A stretch of 5,026 bases of DNA from CAYLSO01 sp964386525 (GCA_964386525.1 CAYLSO010000165.1:1-5026), one strand, 5' to 3'; shown: positions 1-5,026, numbered from the stretch's first letter. A program made the numbers and translations. The notes: generated by a model not told the origin, from the sequence alone.

Positions 1-660
1 GACGATGCCGACCTCGGCGCCGGGCGCGTTCTGCCGCACGGCCTGCGCCGCCCAGGCGTGCGAGAGCAGCAGGTGGTGCCCGACCCGCAGCGCCTCGGCC
101 GGGTCGCGGTGGCCGGGGGCGTGCTCGCCCGCCTCGTGGCCGAGGGTGGCGGCGCACCACGGCTCGTTGTGCGTGACCCAGTGGCGGACGCGGTCGCCGA
201 GCCGGCGGCTGACGACCTCGGCGTAGTCGGCGAACGCCGCGGCGGTGTCGCGCGCCGCCCACCCGCCGCCGTCCTGCAGCGCCTGCGGCAGGTCCCAGTG
301 ATAGAGGGTGACGAAGGGCCGGATGCCGGCGGCGAGCAGGGCGTCCACCAGCCGGTCGTAGAAGTCGAGCCCGGCCGCGTTCACCGCCCCCCGCCCGCGC
401 GGCAGCACGCGGGGCCAGGCGATGGAGAAGCGGTACGCCCCGACCCCCAGCCCGCGCAGCAGCTCCACGTCCTCGCGCCAGCGGCGGTAGTGGTCGCAGG
501 CGACCGCAGGATCGGAGCCGTCGGCGATGCGGCCGGGCACGGCCGCGAAGCGGTCCCAGATCGACTCGCCGCGGCCGTCCTCGCGGGCTGCGCCCTCGAT
601 CTGCGTGGCCGAGGTCGCCACGCCCCAGAGGAAGCCGTCGGGGAACCCCCGGCCCTCCAT
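1..660 (-). CDS. GH1 family beta-glucosidase, N-terminal 220 residues (truncated by window edge)
   Basis: This is the first part of a glycoside hydrolase family 1 enzyme, a retaining beta-glycosidase that releases glucose from the non-reducing end of short beta-glucosides. The reading frame starts at ATG 660 and stays open to base 1, giving 220 of the roughly 440-460 residues usual for GH1. Hallmarks in order are the N-terminal FPDGFLWGVATSATQIEG block (residues 6-23, Gln20 being the conserved sugar-binding residue), YRFSIAWPR (76-84), YHWDLPQAL (120-128, His121 contacting substrate) and THNEPW (163-168). Glu166 of THNEPW is the general acid/base. The nucleophile (xTENG) lies beyond the window. 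There is no signal peptide, so the enzyme is cytoplasmic. It starts 6 nt after the ABC ATPase stop with only a weak purine-rich sequence in front, so it is probably co-transcribed and translationally coupled. The family is certain. Beta-glucosidase, as against another GH1 specificity, is likely, and a role on laminaribiose-type sugars is inferred from the neighbours. Confidence 0.95.
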   Translation of the reverse strand, partial: MEGRGFPDGFLWGVATSATQIEGAAREDGRGESIWDRFAAVPGRIADGSDPAVACDHYRRWREDVELLRGLGVGAYRFSIAWPRVLPRGRGAVNAAGLDFYDRLVDALLAAGIRPFVTLYHWDLPQALQDGGGWAARDTAAAFADYAEVVSRRLGDRVRHWVTHNEPWCAATLGHEAGEHAPGHRDPAEALRVGHHLLLSHAWAAQAVRQNAPGAEVGIV

Positions 661-666
661 CGCCGC

Positions 667-1677
667 TCAGTGCGCCACGCCGGAGCCGGGCTCCGGGTAG
701 AGGTGGCAACGCACGCGCCGGTCGCCGACCGGGCGCGGCGCCGGATCGGCGGCGCGGCAGGCGTCGTGGACGGAGTCGCAACGGGAGGCGAAGGGGCAGC
801 CGGCCGCCGCGCCCGCGTCCCCGCCGGCGGCGGCGCGGCGCGGGGCCTCCGCCGCCAGGCTGCCGGCGGCGTCGGCCGCCGACGCGAGCAGGGCGCGGGT
901 GTAGGGGTGCGCCGGATCGCGCACCACCTCGGCGCTCGGCCCGTCCTCCACCACGCGGCCGCGGAAGAGGACGAGGATGCGCTCGGCCAGATAGCGGGCC
1001 GAGGCCAGGTCGTGGGTGATGAGCAGGATGGCGAGGCGCCGCTCGCGCTTGAGCTGGGCGAGCAGGTTGAGCACCCCCATGCGGACGGAGACGTCGAGCA
1101 TCGAGGTCGGCTCGTCGGCCACCAGCAGGGCCGGCTCCACGGCCAGGGCGCGCGCGATGGCCACGCGCTGGCGCTGCCCGCCCGACAGCTCGTGCGGGCG
1201 GCGGGCGATGAACTCCTCGGCCGGCTCCAGCCCGACGGTGCGCAGCAGCTCGATGGCCCGCTCCCGCGCCCCCGCCGCCGGGCCGCGCCGGTGGCGCCGC
1301 AACGGCCGCTCGAGGTGGTACGCCACGTCGTGCACGGGGTTGAGCGAGGCGAACGGATCCTGGAAGACCATCTGGACGCGGCCGCGGTAGGCGAGCGAGG
1401 CGTGACGCGGCTCGCGCGCCAGCACGTCCTCGCCCGCAAGTCGGATCTCGCCGGCGTCGGCCGCCTCGAGGCGCAGGACCAGGCGGGCGACGGTGCTCTT
1501 GCCGCTACCCGATTCCCCGACGAGGGCGACCGCCTCGCCCTCCTCCACCCGGAACGAGACGTCCTCGGCCGCCACCACCCGGCGGGCCGGTCCGAAGAAG
1601 CCCCTCGAGACGAAGCTCTTGCAGAGCCCCCGCACCTCGAGGAGCGGGGGGTGGGACGGGCCGCCGTTCGCGCGCAC
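667..1677 (-). CDS. Opp/Dpp-family ABC transporter ATP-binding protein (OppF/DppF type)
   Basis: This 336-residue cytoplasmic ATPase powers an oligopeptide/oligosaccharide-type ABC importer. All nucleotide-binding motifs are intact: Walker A GESGSGKST (54-62), Q-loop Gln106 in VFQDP, signature LSGGQRQR (164-171), Walker B LLVADEP (184-190, catalytic Glu189), D-loop SMLD and H-loop His222. The C-terminus has the oligo_HPY extension (HPYTRALL, 257-264) and four cysteines (294, 300, 307, 324; CX5CX6CX16C), matching the cluster that binds [4Fe-4S] in structurally studied Opp/Dpp ATPases. Translation starts at a GTG (1677-1675). No in-frame ATG lies before the first beta-strand (LLEVRGL), and a GGGAGG sits 4 nt upstream. 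It is the first gene behind the leftward promoter, directly ahead of GH1. No permease, binding protein or second ATPase is visible, so its partners lie left of base 1 or elsewhere. Opp-like transporters can carry cellobiose or laminaribiose, as in Thermotoga, so a beta-glucan oligosaccharide is the likely substrate by context. A peptide remains possible. Confidence 0.95.
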   Translation of the reverse strand: MRANGGPSHPPLLEVRGLCKSFVSRGFFGPARRVVAAEDVSFRVEEGEAVALVGESGSGKSTVARLVLRLEAADAGEIRLAGEDVLAREPRHASLAYRGRVQMVFQDPFASLNPVHDVAYHLERPLRRHRRGPAAGARERAIELLRTVGLEPAEEFIARRPHELSGGQRQRVAIARALAVEPALLVADEPTSMLDVSVRMGVLNLLAQLKRERRLAILLITHDLASARYLAERILVLFRGRVVEDGPSAEVVRDPAHPYTRALLASAADAAGSLAAEAPRRAAAGGDAGAAAGCPFASRCDSVHDACRAADPAPRPVGDRRVRCHLYPEPGSGVAH

Positions 1678-1681
1678 TAAA

Positions 1682-1687
1682 CCTCCC
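1682..1687 (-). promoter_or_regulatory. Ribosome binding site supporting the GTG start of the ABC ATPase
   Basis: On the minus strand GGGAGG is followed by TTTA and then GTG at 1677. The Shine-Dalgarno match is strong, although the 4-nt spacing is slightly short. It decides for the GTG over internal GTGs that would cut into the ATPase fold. Confidence 0.7.
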
Positions 1688-1704
1688 GAGGCCGCGAAAA
1701 TACT

Positions 1705-1733
1705 TTGTTTGGTCGGCGAACATAGTGTATCGT
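1705..1733 (+). promoter_or_regulatory. Possible rightward promoter for the CBM-GH17-phosphorylase operon
   Basis: On the plus strand TTGTTT (1705-1710) is followed after 17 nt by TATCGT (1728-1733). The matches to consensus are modest (3/6 and 4/6). It overlaps the leftward promoter back to back in the same AT-rich island, the only such island ahead of the rightward genes. Transcription from here would give a leader of about 210 nt before the ATG at 1955. This is weak evidence. Confidence 0.3.
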
Positions 1734-1737
1734 GACC
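1711..1737. promoter_or_regulatory. Imperfect palindrome over the promoter core, candidate operator
   Basis: The sequence has the symmetric form GGTC-N5-ACA-N3-TGT-N5-GACC, centred at 1724 inside the leftward -10 box and overlapping the rightward promoter candidate. Fourteen of 26 paired positions are symmetric. A dimeric repressor bound here would block both divergent operons, which would suit an inducible sugar locus. No regulator gene is in the window, and I do not recognise the motif as a known operator. Confidence 0.3.
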
Positions 1738-1750
1738 TTGGGCTTGTCAA
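1722..1750 (-). promoter_or_regulatory. Sigma70-type promoter for the ABC ATPase - GH1 operon
   Basis: Reading the minus strand, a perfect -35 TTGACA (1750-1745) is followed after exactly 17 nt by CACTAT (1727-1722), which has 3 of 6 bases of TATAAT including the key A and final T. An alternative -10, TACACT, overlaps it with a shorter spacer. The predicted transcription start near 1714 would give a leader of roughly 35-40 nt before the GTG at 1677. The element lies in a clearly AT-richer island within very GC-rich DNA. The promoter is predicted from sequence only. Confidence 0.6.
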
Positions 1751-1780
1751 GGCCCCGCGCACGGATCCCGGGGCCTTGGC
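1746..1780. repeat. Perfect 10-bp inverted repeat (hairpin) at the start of the rightward leader
   Basis: CAAGGCCCCG (1748-1757) and CGGGGCCTTG (1769-1778) are perfect inverse complements around an 11-nt loop (1758-1768). The stem can extend by a wobble and a G-C pair to 1746/1780. The left arm overlaps the -35 box of the leftward promoter (1745-1750). It could be an operator, or an RNA hairpin near the 5' end of the rightward transcript. No T-tract follows on the plus strand, so it is not a classical terminator. Confidence 0.55.
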
Positions 1781-1844
1781 TGCCGGCTACGCGGGGAACC
1801 CGGATCCTAGGTCAGCGGTGCCGCGGGGATCCTCAGGAGCCCGC

Positions 1845-1870
1845 TCGCACACCCTCGGGTCGCACACCCT
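1845..1870. repeat. Tandem 11-bp direct repeat in the leader
   Basis: TCGCACACCCT occurs twice without mismatch, separated by CGGG. The 15-nt period is not a helical turn multiple that would obviously favour a dimeric activator. It may be a regulatory motif or a small local duplication. Confidence 0.5.
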
Positions 1871-1941
1871 GCCGGACGGCGCCTCGGGCACGGACGCCCG
1901 CCGTTCCCGGGCAAGCGCGAACCGCCACCCATCCGAGCGAC

Positions 1942-1945
1942 GGAG
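1942..1945 (+). promoter_or_regulatory. Ribosome binding site of the CBM protein gene
   Basis: GGAG lies 9 nt before the ATG at 1955. It supports this start, which also gives an ideal signal peptide. Confidence 0.7.
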
Positions 1946-1954
1946 ACCTGCCAC

Positions 1955-3370
1955 ATGACAAGGAGAACGAAGAACCTGCTGCTCCGCACCGCCTGCGCCG
2001 GCGTCCTGCTGCTGGCCGGCGGGACGGTCGCATCGGCCAACCTGCTGACCAACCCGGGATTCGAGGACGGCGGCGGCTCCTACGCCGGCTGGTTCACCTT
2101 CGGCGGCCACGTGGAGCTCTCGCTGCCGACCGGCGACAACATCATCCGGACGGGCGCGGCCGCCTCGAAGATCTACGGCAACTTCGCCGGCTGCCCGGGC
2201 GCCCCGCAGTTCAGCGTCGCCGGCTATGGCCAGACGCTCACACCGACCGCCGGCCAGGTCTACGAGTTCAGCGGCTACTCGTTCGTCTCCAGCGGCGACC
2301 CGCTGCTGGGCACGCTCACCTGCGCGAACAACCGCTGCGTCGCCAAGATCGTCTTCTTCAACGCCCCCGTGGGCGGCGCCGAGCTGTGCTCCAACGAGGT
2401 CGTCATCGGCGACGGCAACACGGTCACCAACCAGTGGAACGCGTTCTCGGTGTCGGCGCCGGCGCCCGCCGGGGCCCAGCGCATCGAGGCCCTGATCCTC
2501 TACCTGCAGCCCGGCTGCGACCCCGGGGCCGTGTACGTGGACGACCTCTCGCTCGTCGCGACCACGCCGACGACAGCGCCGAACGTGCTGGCCAACCCGA
2601 GCTTCACCTCCGGCCTGACCGGGTGGACGACCTTCGGCAACGTCTACACCGAGGCGCGGGCCTTCGGGGTGCGCACGCCGACCGGCAGCGTGAAGCTCTT
2701 CTCGACGTTCACGCCCGGCTCCGACTCCGGCATGTTCCAGAGCTTCGCCGCGGTCGAGGGCGAGTACTGGCAGTTCGACATCCACTCGATGACCACCTGC
2801 CAGGAGAACCCGATCAGCGGCACCAACGACAACACCGCCACCGCCGTGATCGTCTTCCGCGACGCGGCCGACGTGCAGCTGTCGGCGACCGAGACGGTCA
2901 TCATCAACAACGTCTCGCCGCTCGGCACCTGGACCAAGCACACGGTGGCCGCCGCGGCGCCCGCGGGGACCGCCAAGGCGCAGGCCTATGTCCTGTTCAT
3001 CTCGCCCTCGTCGGCGGGCGGGGCCATGTGGGTGGACGACGCGGGCTTCCGCATGCTGGGCACGGTGGACGTCTCCGGGCCGCCGCGGGCGAACGCCTTC
3101 GAGCTGAGCCAGAACGTGCCGAACCCGTTCGGCCCGGCGACCCGCATCGACTTCGCGCTGGCGCGCCCGGGCACGGTGGCCCTGCGGGTCTACGACGTGG
3201 CCGGCCGCCGGGTGGCGACGCTGGTCGAGGGCCGGCTCGACGCCGGGCCGCATTCGGCGAGCTGGGACGGCCGCACGGCGGCCGGGTTCGCCGCCAGCCC
3301 CGGCGTCTACCGCTGCGTGCTGGAGACCGCCGAGGGCCGGACGGCGCGCAGCATGCTGCTGCTCCGCTGA
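1955..3370 (+). CDS. Secreted protein with two CBM4/9/16-like modules and a C-terminal T9SS-type sorting domain
   Basis: This 471-residue exported protein has no recognisable catalytic domain and probably binds glycan at the cell surface. A signal peptide covers residues 1-28 (basic TRRTK, hydrophobic core, ASA cleavage site before Asn29). Module 1 (about 29-202) opens with NLLTNPGFEDG and GWFTFG and ends with VYVDDLSL. Module 2 (about 210-367) opens with NVLANPSF and GWTTFG and ends with MWVDDAGF. This start/end signature is typical of jelly-roll CBM4/9/16-like domains, and the pair suggests an old internal duplication. Module 1 has five cysteines (80, 123, 128, 145, 188), so it may carry disulfides. 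Residues 383-471 form a C-terminal sorting/FlgD_ig-like domain (NVPNPFGPATRI, LRVYDVAGRRV, SWDGR, SPGVYRC), as in proteins exported by type IX or Por-like systems. Upstream of the GH17 glucanase, it probably tethers beta-glucan. The binding specificity is inferred, and the CBM family number is uncertain. Confidence 0.85.
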   Translation: MTRRTKNLLLRTACAGVLLLAGGTVASANLLTNPGFEDGGGSYAGWFTFGGHVELSLPTGDNIIRTGAAASKIYGNFAGCPGAPQFSVAGYGQTLTPTAGQVYEFSGYSFVSSGDPLLGTLTCANNRCVAKIVFFNAPVGGAELCSNEVVIGDGNTVTNQWNAFSVSAPAPAGAQRIEALILYLQPGCDPGAVYVDDLSLVATTPTTAPNVLANPSFTSGLTGWTTFGNVYTEARAFGVRTPTGSVKLFSTFTPGSDSGMFQSFAAVEGEYWQFDIHSMTTCQENPISGTNDNTATAVIVFRDAADVQLSATETVIINNVSPLGTWTKHTVAAAAPAGTAKAQAYVLFISPSSAGGAMWVDDAGFRMLGTVDVSGPPRANAFELSQNVPNPFGPATRIDFALARPGTVALRVYDVAGRRVATLVEGRLDAGPHSASWDGRTAAGFAASPGVYRCVLETAEGRTARSMLLLR

Positions 3371-3380
3371 CACCCGACCG

Positions 3381-3414
3381 CGCCGGCCGGTCTCCCCGCG
3401 GGGGCCGGCCGGCG
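3381..3414 (+). repeat. Strong GC-rich hairpin between the CBM gene and GH17 gene
   Basis: CGCCGGCCGG (3381-3390) pairs perfectly with CCGGCCGGCG (3405-3414), and the 14-nt loop contains further C-run/G-run pairing. It begins 10 nt after the CBM stop and ends 18 nt before the GH17 start. No T-tract follows, so it fits an mRNA-stabilising or partial-termination hairpin inside an operon better than a full intrinsic terminator. Such an element could let the binding protein be made in excess over the enzymes. Confidence 0.6.
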
Positions 3415-3417
3415 GCC

Positions 3418-3421
3418 GGAG
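3418..3421 (+). promoter_or_regulatory. Ribosome binding site of the GH17 gene
   Basis: GGAG lies 11 nt before the ATG at 3433, slightly further than ideal, and directly after the hairpin. The start is fixed mainly by the lipoprotein signal peptide it gives. Confidence 0.5.
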
Positions 3422-3432
3422 CCCACACGCCC

Positions 3433-4497
3433 ATGAGAGTGGCCGCCGCCACCCTGTCCCTGCTGTGCGCCGCCGTCGCGCTCGCCGGCTGCGGCTCGCC
3501 CCGTCGCGAGCCCGCCGGAGCGGACGGCCCGCCCACGACCGCCGCCCGCCAGGAGCCGTTCGTGACCCGGGAGCTGCGCCTGCTCGACGGCGCGCGCTGG
3601 CTCGGCAACGGCATCGCCTACGGTCCCCACCGCGACGGGCAGCGCCCCGGCGGGCCGGACCCCACCCCCGCCGAGGTGCGCGAGGACCTCGCGCTGCTGG
3701 CGCCGCGCTGGCAGTGGCTGCGGCTCTACGGCGCCAGCGGGCCGGCCGAGAACGCGCTGCAGGGCATCCGCGCCGACCGCCGCGACCTCCGGGTGATGCT
3801 GGGCGTCTGGATCGACGCCGAGGCGGTCCCCGGCGCCGACGGGCGCGACTCGATCCCGCTGCCCGCGGCGCGGGCCGGGAACCGGCGCGAGCTCGGGGCC
3901 GCGGTGCGGCTGGCGGCCGAGTACCCCGAGATCGTCTCCGCGATCTGCGTCGGCAACGAGACGCAGATTTTCTGGTCCTCGCACCGCGTCCCGGCGGCGC
4001 TGCTCATCGGGTACGTGCGTGAGGCGCGGGCGCGCATCGCGCTGCCCGTGTCCGTGGCCGACGATTTCAACTTCTGGAACAAACCGGAGAGCCGCTCGGT
4101 GGCGCGGGAGGCGGACTTCCTCGTCACCCACATGCACCCGCTGTGGAACGGGCAGCCGATCGCGGAGGCGCTGCCGTGGACGCAGCGCACCTTCGCCGCG
4201 GTGCGGGCCGCGCATCCGGGCGCCGTCGTGGTCCTCGGCGAGACCGGCTGGGCGACGCGCAAGCACGACGTCGGCGAGCAGGCGACGCTCATCAAGGGGC
4301 GGCCCGGAGAGGCGGAGCAGAAGGCCTTCTTCGAGGCGGTGACCGCCTGGACGACCGCGGAGCGCATCCCGCTCTTCTTCTTCGAGGCCTTCGACGAGAA
4401 CTGGAAGGGCGGCGACCATCCCGACGAGGTCGAGAAGCACTGGGGCCTCTTCCGCGCCGACCGCTCGCCCAAGCCGGCCGTGGCCGGCGGGGTCTGA
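3433..4497 (+). CDS. GH17 family beta-1,3-glucanase, lipoprotein
   Basis: This 354-residue lipid-anchored enzyme should cleave beta-1,3-glucan such as laminarin by a retaining mechanism. Residues 1-20 are a lipoprotein signal ending in the lipobox LAGC. Cys20 is followed by Gly-Ser, with no Asp at +2, so outer-membrane sorting is likely. A short Pro/Ala-rich linker follows, then the single-domain TIM barrel. The features match bacterial GH17 (COG5309 type): GIAYGPHRDGQ (60-70), WLRLYG (95-100), MLGVWID (122-128), VGNETQ (173-178, Glu176 the acid/base), LGETGWATR (268-276, Glu270 the nucleophile) and FFFEAFDENWK (315-325), then HWGLF (336-340). Length and both catalytic residues are complete, so it should be active. 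It lies 62 nt after the CBM gene and 3 nt before the next start, consistent with one operon. Endo- versus exo-action, or glucan transfer as in some GH17 enzymes, cannot be told from sequence. Confidence 0.93.
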   Translation: MRVAAATLSLLCAAVALAGCGSPRREPAGADGPPTTAARQEPFVTRELRLLDGARWLGNGIAYGPHRDGQRPGGPDPTPAEVREDLALLAPRWQWLRLYGASGPAENALQGIRADRRDLRVMLGVWIDAEAVPGADGRDSIPLPAARAGNRRELGAAVRLAAEYPEIVSAICVGNETQIFWSSHRVPAALLIGYVREARARIALPVSVADDFNFWNKPESRSVAREADFLVTHMHPLWNGQPIAEALPWTQRTFAAVRAAHPGAVVVLGETGWATRKHDVGEQATLIKGRPGEAEQKAFFEAVTAWTTAERIPLFFFEAFDENWKGGDHPDEVEKHWGLFRADRSPKPAVAGGV

Positions 4498-4500
4498 GGC

Positions 4501-5026
4501 GTGCCCACGCCCCCCGGCATCCCCGCGCCGCCGCTGCCCGGGCTCGGCACCGCGCCCCCCGGCGCGGCCGCCCCGCCCGCCGGGGCGGGTGTGCCCAGCG
4601 GCGGGTTCGTCACCCTCGACGGCGAGGAGTACTACCGGATCGCGGGCTATCATCGGCTGCCGCCGTTCCTGATGAGCCTGGCAAGCGACACCGACCTGTG
4701 GATGTTCGTCGCTTCCGGGGGCGGCCTGACGGCCGGGCGGGTGGACGCCGACGGCAGCCTCTTCCCCTACGAGACCGTCGACCGGCTGCACGACGGCCAC
4801 CATCACACCGGGCCGATCACGCTCGTGCGCGTGCGGCGGGCGGGCGCGCCCGAAGAGCTGTGGCAGCCGTTCGCGGAGGCCGCGGCGGACGATCCGCGGA
4901 TCGAGCGCAACCTCTACAAGAACGTCGTCGGCACCCGCCTCGTCTTCGAGGAGATCCGCCACGACCTCGGCCTCGCGTTCCGCTACCGCTGGGCGGGCTG
5001 CGACGAGTTCGGCTGGGTGCGCACCG
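4501..5026 (+). CDS. N-terminal part of a probable GH149/GH94-like glycan phosphorylase (truncated by window edge)
   Basis: An open frame of 175 codons runs from GTG 4501 to the window end. The conserved part starts near residue 36 and includes EEYYRI (42-47), PPFLMSL (54-60), SDTDLWMFVASGGGLTAGR (62-80), LFPYETVDRLHD (87-98), IERNLYKNVVGTRLVFEE (134-151), LGLAFRYRW (156-164) and the CDEFGWVR ending. I recall this pattern from the N-terminal beta-sandwich of large (about 1,100-residue) bacterial proteins labelled cellobiose phosphorylase. These probably include GH149 beta-1,3-oligoglucan phosphorylases, which release glucose-1-phosphate in the cytoplasm. The catalytic (alpha/alpha)6 domain is outside the window, so the reaction is inferred. 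No signal peptide is seen. The GTG is 3 nt after the GH17 stop with GGCGGGG 8 nt upstream. Residues 1-35 are Pro/Ala/Gly-rich and may not be native; GTG 4591 is the alternative start. A GH94-like enzyme of other specificity is the main alternative. Confidence 0.6.
   Translation, partial: MPTPPGIPAPPLPGLGTAPPGAAAPPAGAGVPSGGFVTLDGEEYYRIAGYHRLPPFLMSLASDTDLWMFVASGGGLTAGRVDADGSLFPYETVDRLHDGHHHTGPITLVRVRRAGAPEELWQPFAEAAADDPRIERNLYKNVVGTRLVFEEIRHDLGLAFRYRWAGCDEFGWVRT

Larger units (their letters stand above)
1781..1954 (+). other. Untranslated leader upstream of the CBM protein gene
   Basis: No convincing gene lies here; open frames crossing it look like GC-rich artefacts. It holds an 11-bp direct repeat, TCGCACACCCT, at 1845-1855 and 1860-1870 (15-nt period). 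GGATCC occurs at 1802-1807 and 1827-1832, with a third copy just upstream in the hairpin loop at 1763-1768. A small stem, CGGGC/GCCCG, occurs at 1885-1900. No known riboswitch was recognised. With the promoter zone the divergent spacer is 277 nt. Confidence 0.45.

Noticed and set aside
58..1680. 540-codon open frame on the plus strand antisense to the ABC ATPase and GH1
   Set aside because: The translation is low-complexity Arg/Ala/Gly/Val with no domain motifs. The opposite strand has intact, motif-rich ABC and GH1 proteins. Long antisense frames are expected at this GC content.
1738..1785. Intrinsic terminator in the divergent spacer
   Set aside because: The hairpin is strong but is not followed by a T-run on the plus strand. 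On the minus strand it lies upstream of the promoter, where no gene needs termination.
1725..1958. 77-codon frame in the leader, a possible leader peptide
   Set aside because: It begins at a GTG inside the promoter core with no ribosome binding site and reads as low-complexity Arg/Ser/Pro. No sign of coding selection is visible.
1787..3373. 528-codon minus-strand frame opposite the CBM protein
   Set aside because: Arg/Gly/Ala-rich shadow with no domain. The plus strand shows a signal peptide, repeated modules and a sorting domain.
1732..4497. A single 921-codon plus-strand frame joining the leader, an out-of-frame CBM region and GH17
   Set aside because: Only the part from 3433 is real GH17. 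The upstream part is Arg-rich shadow translation of the CBM gene in another frame. The lipoprotein signal peptide and GGAG place the start at 3433.
3307..4962. 551-codon minus-strand frame opposite GH17 and the phosphorylase-like gene
   Set aside because: No recognisable motif and a composition typical of antisense frames. It is contradicted by complete GH17 catalytic motifs on the plus strand.

Overview
The window is very GC-rich and compactly coded. It looks like part of a chromosome from a Gram-negative bacterium. The best taxonomic clue is the C-terminus of the gene at 1955-3370, which carries a type IX-secretion-like (Por/FlgD_ig-type) sorting domain. Together with high GC, this points to the FCB group or a neighbouring candidate phylum such as Eisenbacteria, Krumholzibacteriota, Latescibacterota or Gemmatimonadota. 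The phylum is inferred, not proven.

Layout: two gene sets diverge from one control region (1678-1954). The minus strand holds an Opp/Dpp-family ABC transporter ATPase (1677-667), followed after 6 nt by the first 220 codons of a GH1 beta-glucosidase that runs off the left edge. The plus strand holds a secreted protein with two carbohydrate-binding-like modules and a sorting domain (1955-3370). Next is a GH17 beta-1,3-glucanase lipoprotein (3433-4497). Three nucleotides after its stop begins a gene that runs off the right edge and resembles the N-terminus of the large GH94/GH149-like glycan phosphorylases (4501-5026).

Control region: the spacer has an AT-rich island with a good sigma70-type promoter facing left (TTGACA, 17 nt, CACTAT). 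It also has an imperfect palindrome centred on that -10 box, a weaker overlapping rightward promoter candidate, and a 10-bp perfect inverted repeat touching the leftward -35. A leader of about 210 nt precedes the secreted-protein gene.

Together the genes read as a beta-1,3-glucan (laminarin, callose or curdlan type) utilisation locus. The CBM protein would bind the polymer outside the cell, and the GH17 lipoprotein would cut it at the envelope. The ABC system would import oligosaccharides. The phosphorylase (yielding glucose-1-phosphate) and the GH1 enzyme (yielding glucose) would finish breakdown in the cytoplasm. The GH17, GH1 and ABC family assignments are strong; the phosphorylase family, the transporter substrate and the overall pathway are inferences. 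No tRNA, rRNA, CRISPR array, insertion sequence or attachment site was seen.
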